A stretch of 64,000 nt of DNA from Cupriavidus necator N-1 (GTDB lineage Bacteria; Pseudomonadota; Gammaproteobacteria; Burkholderiales; Burkholderiaceae): assembly GCF_000219215.1 (NCBI RefSeq), contig NC_015723.1:1-64000 (forward strand). Direction: 5' to 3'. A program made the position numbers and the translations under genes. Below the pieces are notes generated by a model. That model was not told where the DNA came from and did not search any database. It worked only from the letters and a program-made list of their open reading frames with translations. Below, piece by piece: positions 7,891 through 15,093 of the stretch. Numbering within the stretch: the stretch's first letter is position 1; each line of letters begins with the position of its first letter.

Positions 7891-8056
7891 CTAGTGTCCT
7901 GTTCCGTAGATCGCTTACCAAAATGAAATCGTCCAGTTGGCCGTCAGGCTAGGCGCGAGGAGGCGCCATAGCCGTAGCCATGGCAACGACGAGCAACGAC
8001 GCATGGCGGGCAACTGGGCGATTTCATGGCAAGGTATTTGCGGAACAGGACACTAG
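7891..8056. mobile_element. MITE-like element with long terminal inverted repeats
   Basis: A 166-bp element. The outer 16 bp, CTAGTGTCCTGTTCCG (7891-7906) and its exact complement (8041-8056), are identical. Inside, similarity continues to about 53 bp with blocks such as ATGAAATCG and CCAGTTG. It has no coding capacity. Both ends carry CTAG, which could be a target duplication (CTAG of the IS5 kind, or TA of the IS630 kind). The parent transposase is not in the window. Confidence 0.8.
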
Positions 8057-8448
8057 CCGGCGAGCCAAAAAAGAAGCCCGCCGACCGGGGGACCATGCGG
8101 GCTTTGAAGGCGTGCGGGCCATACTGCCCGCCCACACGTCTCCTTGACGATAACCAATCGGCTCGCCCTCCTCCATCAACCAGAAGCACCATGCGCGCAT
8201 ATTTGCGGCTGAGTGCCCCTGAACTGCCTGCCTGTTTGTGCGCCGTCCAACAGACTGGCCTGAACTGCGCGCGCCAAGATCGCCATTACGGCCAATGGCA
8301 GCAAGAATCTGGCTCGGGTTCAGGGGGAGACGGAAATGACTGATGTCAGCGCTCGGCCTGCCGTATCGCACGTGAGGCACGCGCGCGGGCCCGGCATGGG
8401 CCGTCCGTACCCGCTCATGAAACGGCAGGGCAGGCGCGGAGGTCACTA
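8057..8448. other. Intergenic region, possible small minus-strand transcript
   Basis: 392 bp between the MITE and the DUF1839 gene. Apart from the minus-strand terminator at its left end and a GGAGGT ribosome-binding site at 8438-8443 for the next gene, I see no clear feature. A minus-strand reading frame starting near 8212 runs into the MITE and looks spurious. Confidence 0.4.
8067..8104 (-). terminator. Intrinsic terminator facing left, with no obvious gene
   Basis: Read on the minus strand, AAGCCCGC (8104-8097), a 15-nt loop and GCGGGCTT (8081-8074) are followed by C and six T residues (8072-8067). This is a textbook minus-strand terminator. No convincing minus-strand gene lies to the right before 8448, so a small RNA or short peptide gene may end here. 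Confidence 0.65.
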
Positions 8449-9432
8449 GTGCACGGCGACACCAGGATGCGTGGACGGGGCGGACCGGGGTTGCGCGGCG
8501 GCAATCCGGTGTGGTCGCACGTCAACTGCCATATCGACCTTTGGATCGAACTGCTGCACGGGCTGGACCTGCCGCCGGTCGCGGCACTGGCCTGCGCGGT
8601 GCGGCAGGACTTCGAGGCCGACCACTTCACGCAGTGCCGCTTTCCGGATGCCGACCTGGAGCGGCTGTACGGCCTCACCGTGCACGCGCTGGCGTTCTAC
8701 GACTCACTCGAGTCGCACGTCGCGGCACAGACCTCGCGCGGCCATATCGTCGTGATGGAGCTGGACAGCAGCCAGCTGCCGCCACCGCGCGGCGCCGGCT
8801 ACCTGCGCCATTGCACGCCCACCTGCATTGCCATCGATGTGCTGATCCCGGAGGCCGGCGCGGTCGGCTACTACCACTCCGACGGCTACCACACCGCGAC
8901 CGGCGAGGACTACGCCGCCATCATTCGCCTGGCACCGGGCGTGCGCAGTGCCGAGGCGCTCCCCTTCATGCATGCCGACGTGGTCCGCCGCAACGGGCAC
9001 CCGCACGCTGCCGAGACGCTGCTCGAGGCCTCGCTGGCATTGCTGCGCTTTCACCTGAGCAACCGTCCGCGCGAGAACCCCGTCACCCTGTTTCGCGCGG
9101 TGTTTCCCCAGCATCTCGAGCGGCTGATGGCGCGCGGCGAGCCGGGCTTTCACCACTACGCGTCGGGCGTGCTGCGCCAGCTGGGCGCCAATTTCGAGCT
9201 GCTGGCGCGCTACCTGCGCTGGCTGGTGATGCACGGGCAGGAGGTGCCTGAGAAGGCGGCGCAAGCCTGCTACACCATGGCATCGGAGGCGATGGTGATG
9301 CAGTTCCGCCTGATGCGCGCGGTCATCAGCCGCAAGCCGGACCCTTGTGAAGACTGCCTGGACCAGCTCGAAGCCTCATACCTGGCCAGTGTGCCGTTGC
9401 TGGCCGCGCATTTCGGCGAGTTCACGCCATGA
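8449..9432 (+). CDS. DUF1839 family protein
   Basis: A 327-residue protein matching the DUF1839 family. Visible signatures are NCHIDLWIELLHGL near residue 26, the DFEADHFTQCRFP segment, LYGLTVHAL, and GYYHSDGYH near residue 143. Its function is unknown; some family members sit beside amino-acid:carrier-protein ligases, but none is nearby here. The GTG start at 8449 is supported by GGAGGT six bases upstream. Residues 1-22 are rich in Gly and Arg and are not typical, so the conserved part begins near residue 22. It forms a single transcription unit. Confidence 0.85.
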   Translation: MHGDTRMRGRGGPGLRGGNPVWSHVNCHIDLWIELLHGLDLPPVAALACAVRQDFEADHFTQCRFPDADLERLYGLTVHALAFYDSLESHVAAQTSRGHIVVMELDSSQLPPPRGAGYLRHCTPTCIAIDVLIPEAGAVGYYHSDGYHTATGEDYAAIIRLAPGVRSAEALPFMHADVVRRNGHPHAAETLLEASLALLRFHLSNRPRENPVTLFRAVFPQHLERLMARGEPGFHHYASGVLRQLGANFELLARYLRWLVMHGQEVPEKAAQACYTMASEAMVMQFRLMRAVISRKPDPCEDCLDQLEASYLASVPLLAAHFGEFTP

Positions 9433-9942
9433 GCCGGCTGATCGAGCCTGCGGCGGGCAACCGGTGGCCTGCGTGCCGCCTCTGGCGCGCGGCACAGAAC
9501 CGGTTTGATCCGGCGCCGGCGGCAACCCGGTGCATCCGCCTTTTGCACGATAGCCCGCATCTCATGCCGACAGCGGAGGGCATGCCATGTATCGAGCCTT
9601 GCGTGCCTGCCGTGGCTGACTAGCCCGGAACTGCTTCCAGCCGCGGGGCCGCCTCGCCTCGCGCGGCGGCGGCAGACATCGCAGCCGCCGCGGGCGCATG
9701 GTGCCTTTGTCAGCGCCCGCTTCACTCTCGCCTTTCCGTCCAACCTCCCGATGGATGACCGTTTCCCAGCCGTTCGCCTACTGTCGGAGCGCGCTGCCAT
9801 GACGCTAAATAGAGGCACTGGCTTGCAAAGAGCGCCGCATCTGGGTCGGTGGCGCAGCCAGCCGGTTCTCGGATAGCAGTCATGCCGAGCCAGGCCGGCA
9901 GAGCGTTGTTCCCGCACACGGGATTGGACAGGGGGTACGAAA
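9433..9942. other. Intergenic region upstream of the Crp/Fnr-type gene
   Basis: 510 bp. Short frames in both directions are out of keeping with local codon use and have no supporting ribosome-binding sites. An ATGA overlap at 9429 could start a 64-residue peptide, but nothing supports it. I see no repeat or hairpin of note. Confidence 0.4.
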
Positions 9943-10665
9943 ATGATTACGCATCGATCGGATCTGCATGTCAATCACCTGCTCAGCGCACTGCCGCGCG
10001 GCGAGTGGGAGACGCTGGCGCAGCACTTCGAGCTGGTCCGTCTGCGCGCCGGTGAACTCCTGACTGATTCCGGCCAACGCATCGTCCACGTCTATTTCCC
10101 GACCACCGCGGTGGTGTCGCTGCTGTCGCTGCTCGAGGACGGCGCGACGGTCGAGATTGCCGCGGTCGGCAACGAAGGGCTGGTCGGCATCCCCGTGGTC
10201 ACCGGCGGCGACACCATGCCAAGCCGGGTGGAGGTGCGCAGCCCCGGCATGGCCTATCGCATTCCCGCCCGCCTGCTGCGCGGCGAGCTGCCGCGCCTGC
10301 CCACGCTGCAGCGCGTGACGCTGTTGTACGTGCAGGCCATGCTTACGCAGATCGCACAGACCGCGGCCTGCAACCGCCACCACTCCCTGAACAAGCAACT
10401 GTGCCGCTGGCTGCTGCTTGCCATCGACCGGCTCAGCTCCAATGAGCTGGTGATCACCCAGCAGGTCATCGCCAACATGCTCGGCGTGCGCCGCGAAGGC
10501 GTGACCGAAGCAGCCGGCAAGCTGGAAGACCTGGGCCTGATCCACCACAGCCGCGGCCATATCACCGTGCTCGACCGCTGTGGGCTGGAGAAGCATTCTT
10601 GCGAGTGCTACAAGCTCGTCAAGCGCGAGTATGACCGCCTGCTGCCCGCGCTGGCCAGCGCCTGA
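9943..10665 (+). CDS. Crp/Fnr-family transcriptional regulator
   Basis: 240 residues. The N-terminal cyclic-nucleotide-binding-like beta roll spans residues about 15-140 (RLRAGELLTDSGQRIVHVYFP). The C-terminal winged helix-turn-helix is near 165-220 (LVITQQVIANMLGVRREGVTEAAGKLEDLGLIHHSRGHI). The iron-sulphur cysteines of Fnr are not arranged at the N-terminus; two cysteines occur only near the C-terminal end (HSCECYKL). The ligand is unknown. The ATG follows AGGGGGTACGAAA. The gene lies 78 bp before the tyrosine autokinase gene on the same strand, so it may be co-transcribed with, or control, that gene. Confidence 0.88.
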   Translation: MITHRSDLHVNHLLSALPRGEWETLAQHFELVRLRAGELLTDSGQRIVHVYFPTTAVVSLLSLLEDGATVEIAAVGNEGLVGIPVVTGGDTMPSRVEVRSPGMAYRIPARLLRGELPRLPTLQRVTLLYVQAMLTQIAQTAACNRHHSLNKQLCRWLLLAIDRLSSNELVITQQVIANMLGVRREGVTEAAGKLEDLGLIHHSRGHITVLDRCGLEKHSCECYKLVKREYDRLLPALASA

Positions 10666-10743
10666 GCGGCACGCTCCGGCGCGCGTGGCCTGCGAAGCGC
10701 GGCGTGCATACGCCGCGCCGATCCCATTTGAGGAGCTGTACTC

Positions 10744-13179
10744 GTGAGCAGACTGTCATATGCCGGTGGCCCGGCAGAGAGCGCCACCCCGCGCCGTGAT
10801 GCCCAGCCGGGCGTCACGCAGGCGCGCGCGCTGATGGACCACCTCGGCTGGATCGCCGCGGCTGGCGTGGCCGGTGCGGCCGCAGGCTTGCTGGTGGCGC
10901 TGTCGGCGCCGCCGCAGTATCGCGCGCAGGCACTGGTGCAGGTCGAGGGGCGCGATGGCGGCATGCGCAGCGTCGCCCAGATGCAGGGCCCGGCGGCCTT
11001 CGACGCGGGCCTGCTCAAGAGCCGCGCCGTGGTCGGTCCGGTGGTGGAGCGGCTGCGGCTCGATATCACCGCGCAGCCGCTGCGTGCGCCGCTGGTGGGC
11101 GCGCTGGTCCAGCGCTTTTCCACACCCGGCCAGCCGCGCGGCACCTGGCCCGCCAGCCTGGGCTATGCCTGGGGGGGCGAGCGCCTGGTGATCGCCAGCA
11201 TGACCGTGCCCGAGGCGCTGGTAGACCAGCAGCTCACGCTCGAGGTGCGCGGCGAGGGCCGCTACCGCCTGAGCCAGCAGGACACCGTGCTGCTCGAAGG
11301 GCAGGCCGGCGAGACCGCGATGGCCAACGGCATTGTGCTGCGCGTGGACAAGATCGAGGCCGGGCCCGGTACGCGCTTCCAGCTCACGCGGCACGACCTG
11401 GCCCGTACCGCCGAGTCCGTGCGCCGCGGGCTCACGGTGGAAAGCGAACGCAGCGAAACCGTGGCGAGCCTGGGCGGCGCGGCCGACCCCCTGACCGCGC
11501 CGGGCGGCACCGTACGCGTGAGCTGGGAATACCCGGACCGCCAGCTTGCCGCCCAACTCGTCAACGGGGTGACGCGCGCCTATATCGACGGCCAGACCGA
11601 CAAGCGCCGCCAGGACGCGGCCGGCACGCTCGCGTTCCTGTCGGGCGAGCTGCCGCGCGTGCAGAGCGAACTCACGCGCGCCGAAGAGGCGCTCACGCGC
11701 TACCGCGCGCGCACGGGTTCGCTGCAGCCCAGCCGCGACGCGCAGTCGTTCCTCAGCAACAGCATGGAGTACCAGCGCCAGATCGCAGCGCTCAGGCTTG
11801 AGCGCACGCGGCTGCTCCAGCGCTTCACGCCCGAGGCCAACGAGGTCCGCACCGTTGACAGCCAGATCCAGCAGATGACTCGCGAGCGCGCGGAGATCGA
11901 CGCGCGCATGCAGACCCTGTCGGCCTCAGAGCGCGAATCGGTGGCGCTCACGCGCGACGTCAAGGTGGCCGAGGACATGTACATGTCCTTGCGCAGCAAG
12001 GTCGAGCAGCTGTCGCTGATGCTGTCCGACAGCTCCACCCAGATGCGCGTGGTCGATGCCGCAATCGCGCCGGTCACACCGGTCGGTCTCGGCGCGTGGC
12101 CGTTCGCTTCCGCCGGCGCCTTGCTCGGCCTGTGCCTGGGCGTGGCCGCGGTCAACCTGCGCCAGCGCATGCGCCCGTCGGTAGCCAGCGCCGCCGATGC
12201 CGAAGAGCGCCTGGGCATGGCCATGCTGGGCGATATCGCCTTCAGCAACGAGCAGACCGAGCTGGAACGGCTGGTCGATGCCAAGCGCCGCCTGGGCATC
12301 GCCTCCGGCTTTGTGCTGCCGCCCAATGTGCGCCTCGGCTGGCCCGACTCTGTCACCAGCGTGATCGACGCCGCCACGGCGGCCGCCCCCGAGGACGAGC
12401 GCGCGCGCGCCGAACGGCTGCTGCGCCAGGGCCTGCACGACCAGTTCCTGCTGGCGCGGCGCGCCCCGCATTCGCTCGCCGTGGAAGGCCTGCGCACGCT
12501 GCGGGCGGCGCTGCATTTCGCGTTGCGTGATGCGCCCAACTGCGTGGTTGCGGTGACCAGCCCCGCCGCCGCCGCCGGCAAGACTTTCGCCGCGGTCAAC
12601 CTGGCGGTGCTGTTCGCTGAAGCCGGCCAGCGCGTGCTGCTTGTCGACGCGGACCTGCGCCGCGGCCGCGTGGCGGACTGGTTCGACCTGCCTGCCGAAC
12701 CGGGGCTGGCAGAAGTGCTTGCGGGCCGCAGCGCGATCGCCGACGCGGTCAAGCCGAGCGTGGTCAACGGCCTGTTCCTGCTCAGCCGCGGCGCGGTGCC
12801 TGCGAATCCGTCCGAGCTGCTGATGCTGCCCGCGCTGGCTGAATCCCTGCGGCTGTGCGCGGGGCGCTTCGACCTGGTGCTGGTGGACACGCCGCCAGTG
12901 ATGGCGGTGGCCGATGCCACGCTGGTGGCCAACCTGGCCGGTTCCACGCTGGTGGTGGTGCGCGCCGATGTCACGGCGACGGCGCAGGTCGACGAAACAC
13001 TCAAGCGCCTGGCGCATGCCAATGCGCGGCTGGCCGGCGGCATCCTCAACGGTGTTATGCCCCGGCGCAGCAACCGGGCGGACTTCAACACCATCAATCC
13101 CTATCTGGGCATGCCCCTGCCGCCGCCACAGCTCAGGCATCCGGCGCTGGCAAAGTCAGAAGCGCCCGGGCAATCCTGA
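10744..13179 (+). CDS. Wzz/BY-kinase type polysaccharide protein with altered P-loop
   Basis: An 811-residue fusion of a chain-length (Wzz) domain and a bacterial tyrosine kinase domain, located in the inner membrane. Transmembrane segments lie near residues 37-56 and 440-465, with a long periplasmic coiled coil between (about 280-400). The cytoplasmic ATPase has A' LLVDADLRRG and Walker B LVLVDTPP. The P-loop reads SPAAAAGKT, so the usual P-G-E of Wzc proteins is replaced by alanines while GKT stays. The C-terminal tail has a single tyrosine instead of a cluster, so cyclic autophosphorylation may be lost. GTG start with GAGGAG upstream. It stands apart from the wza-wzb-wzc operon. Confidence 0.88.
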   Translation: MSRLSYAGGPAESATPRRDAQPGVTQARALMDHLGWIAAAGVAGAAAGLLVALSAPPQYRAQALVQVEGRDGGMRSVAQMQGPAAFDAGLLKSRAVVGPVVERLRLDITAQPLRAPLVGALVQRFSTPGQPRGTWPASLGYAWGGERLVIASMTVPEALVDQQLTLEVRGEGRYRLSQQDTVLLEGQAGETAMANGIVLRVDKIEAGPGTRFQLTRHDLARTAESVRRGLTVESERSETVASLGGAADPLTAPGGTVRVSWEYPDRQLAAQLVNGVTRAYIDGQTDKRRQDAAGTLAFLSGELPRVQSELTRAEEALTRYRARTGSLQPSRDAQSFLSNSMEYQRQIAALRLERTRLLQRFTPEANEVRTVDSQIQQMTRERAEIDARMQTLSASERESVALTRDVKVAEDMYMSLRSKVEQLSLMLSDSSTQMRVVDAAIAPVTPVGLGAWPFASAGALLGLCLGVAAVNLRQRMRPSVASAADAEERLGMAMLGDIAFSNEQTELERLVDAKRRLGIASGFVLPPNVRLGWPDSVTSVIDAATAAAPEDERARAERLLRQGLHDQFLLARRAPHSLAVEGLRTLRAALHFALRDAPNCVVAVTSPAAAAGKTFAAVNLAVLFAEAGQRVLLVDADLRRGRVADWFDLPAEPGLAEVLAGRSAIADAVKPSVVNGLFLLSRGAVPANPSELLMLPALAESLRLCAGRFDLVLVDTPPVMAVADATLVANLAGSTLVVVRADVTATAQVDETLKRLAHANARLAGGILNGVMPRRSNRADFNTINPYLGMPLPPPQLRHPALAKSEAPGQS

Positions 13180-13196
13180 GCGGCAGGACGTCGGCC

Positions 13197-13211
13197 GTAC
13201 CCATTTCTGCG
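13197..13211 (-). repeat. Dispersed 15-bp repeat, copy a
   Basis: Reverse complement of CGCAGAAATGGGTAC, between the convergent 10744 and 13300 genes. The same 15-mer (C or T at position 9) occurs at 43399, 43559 and 47060, always outside genes. Confidence 0.6.
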
Positions 13212-13299
13212 TGCGGTCCGTTAGTGTCCTGCCGCAGGAATGGGCCGCGGCGGCAACGCGATGGCGTGCAAGTCAGGTCAGCGCGCCGGCGCGAGGCCG

Positions 13300-14922
13300 C
13301 TATGGCGCGAGCAGGATATGGGCACCAACGACGTTGTTTGCAGCATCGGCACCGGCGCCCACCTTGATGGTGTAGTTGCCACCGCTCAGGTCCGTCGTGA
13401 TCGAGTTGTTCATGAACGTGGCTGCCTTGATGATGCCGACCACCGATCTGGAGCCGAAGTTCTTGTGCGGATAGGAAAGCTTGTTGCCTGAGAAGCTGGC
13501 AACCCCGGCCCTGATATTGGGAAAATCGTCGCGGTAGTCAGGCCCGTGCGTGCTGATGAAGGTGTTGTTCTCGATCACGACGCTTGCCCCCGCATCGGCC
13601 GCCTGGAGCCCGACGCCACTGCTCCTGATGGTGTTTCCCCTGACGATCGTATTCACTGCCTTCATGTCGCCAATGCCTTCCGAGAAAGAGGGATAAACAC
13701 CGCCGTCGATGGTATCGATCTGATTGTTTTCAATGACGGCTCCGGGCGCCGACAGGATGATCACGTAAGGGTGCTTGTTCCCGGCCCGGCCGACGAATTC
13801 CGAATTCCGGATGGTGACGTTCTCGGTGTTGCGGCCATTGTCGCCGCCGACGAACTGCGAGCCTTTGTTGTTCACGAAGCGGCAGGCATCGAAGACCATG
13901 TCTCCGGTTCTTGCGGTCACGCCGTCGGCCGGCGTCCCGTCTGGCTCGATATCCACCCCGGCGGCGGGCGCGTGGGTAGGGTAGGCCCCGTCGGTCAGGC
14001 CCGTGTTGCGGAATGAGGAGTTTGTGATGCGGAAGGATCTTGCCTGCATGATGCTCATGCCCTGACGGGCATTGTTGTACGAATCCACCGCGTGGATGGT
14101 GCCATTGAGATCGGCGGTGAAGTCGCCGCCGATGAACAGGCCATCGCAGGCAAAGTGATGGATCTTCAGGTGGCTGAGTTCATAGTTGGAACTCGCGTGC
14201 GTCTGGATGCCGAAGGAAGGCGTTTCACTCAGGGGCTTGCCATTCGCCGAGGGCGGCCGCGACAGCTTGTCGACGTTGCCGTTGAGCTCCAGGCCCGAGA
14301 TCCTGAAGTTGCTGGCGTTCCTGATCTCGAACCCGAGCTGGTGCCTGGCCGAATACCATGATCGGCCAGAGAAGTGGTCGTTGGTGATGGTGAAGTTCCC
14401 CTTGAAGGAAACCACGGACCCGGTGCAGCCGATCAGGCTGAAGTTGCTGGCTTTCAGCAGCCGGATATTCTGGTTATGGTTCGTCCAGGGACCGCGGGTG
14501 ACGGCGTAGCGATCGATGTAGTAGGTGCCCTTGGGGAAATATACGATCTGGCGCCTGGTAAACCGTTGATTGGAAATATCCGCCGCCATCATCTGGAAGG
14601 CCAGATATTCATCCGTGACGCCATCTCCCCTGGCCCCGTAGGAGGTGATGGACCTCACGGTGGCGCCGGGATAAGCCTGTTTCTCGGCGCTCAGGAGGGG
14701 GCAGGGATCCGCGCGTCCGGAAGGCTTCGTGGCCGCGGCGTCTGCCGCGCCTGCGCCCGATGGGTTGCCGGAACCTTGCCGGGTCTCATTCGCACTCCCG
14801 CTTGTCGCCCGGGATCCGGCCTGCGCGTAGCTCGGAAGCAGCAGGAACGAAGAACAGGCGACAGCGGAGACTGACGGCCAGAGGCGCTTCGATTTCTTTC
14901 GCTTGTGCGGAGCAGACATCAT
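13300..14922 (-). CDS. Secreted right-handed beta-helix protein, probable polysaccharide lyase or epimerase
   Basis: 540 residues. A signal peptide covers about residues 1-35 (basic start, then VSAVACSSFLLLPSYAQA), and a Ser/Gly/Ala-rich linker follows to about 70. From residue 90 the pattern is that of a pectate-lyase-like parallel beta helix: it opens with SYGARGDGVTDEYLAFQ and continues with repeated N-x-x-[IV]-x-[NG] turns such as FRITNSSF, VTIRNSEF and IENNQIDT. Such proteins cut or epimerise acidic polysaccharides. Its place beside wzc, in a cluster predicted to make uronic acid sugars, suggests it acts on the local polymer. The ATG pair at 14922/14919 follows AGGGGG. Confidence 0.82.
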   Translation of the reverse strand: MMSAPHKRKKSKRLWPSVSAVACSSFLLLPSYAQAGSRATSGSANETRQGSGNPSGAGAADAAATKPSGRADPCPLLSAEKQAYPGATVRSITSYGARGDGVTDEYLAFQMMAADISNQRFTRRQIVYFPKGTYYIDRYAVTRGPWTNHNQNIRLLKASNFSLIGCTGSVVSFKGNFTITNDHFSGRSWYSARHQLGFEIRNASNFRISGLELNGNVDKLSRPPSANGKPLSETPSFGIQTHASSNYELSHLKIHHFACDGLFIGGDFTADLNGTIHAVDSYNNARQGMSIMQARSFRITNSSFRNTGLTDGAYPTHAPAAGVDIEPDGTPADGVTARTGDMVFDACRFVNNKGSQFVGGDNGRNTENVTIRNSEFVGRAGNKHPYVIILSAPGAVIENNQIDTIDGGVYPSFSEGIGDMKAVNTIVRGNTIRSSGVGLQAADAGASVVIENNTFISTHGPDYRDDFPNIRAGVASFSGNKLSYPHKNFGSRSVVGIIKAATFMNNSITTDLSGGNYTIKVGAGADAANNVVGAHILLAP

Positions 14923-14986
14923 GTCCCCCTGAATGACCGCTGGCTGACCCGGCGGTATTTGCCAGTAGCTGTCACGACTTCACATG

Positions 14987-15023
14987 GCAAGCCCTCCGGT
15001 CCGGTAGCGGACGGAGGGCTTGC
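14987..15023. terminator. Hairpin between wzc and the beta-helix gene
   Basis: GCAAGCCCTCCG (14987-14998) pairs with CGGAGGGCTTGC (15012-15023), and the stem extends inwards with one bulged base. It lies 71 bp after the wzc stop. There is no T run on either strand, so it may attenuate rather than stop transcription into the beta-helix gene. Confidence 0.5.
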
Positions 15024-15093
15024 ATGCCGGCGATAGTCCGGAGTCCTACGTATTTCTACTTCCTTGGTCGTGGTCAATGCCGGCTGAGCTTCC

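Noticed and set aside
8024..8446. Minus-strand frame ending in the MITE
   Set aside because: No homology pattern or start signal, and the reading would run through a terminator into a mobile element. Kept only as a possible transcript.
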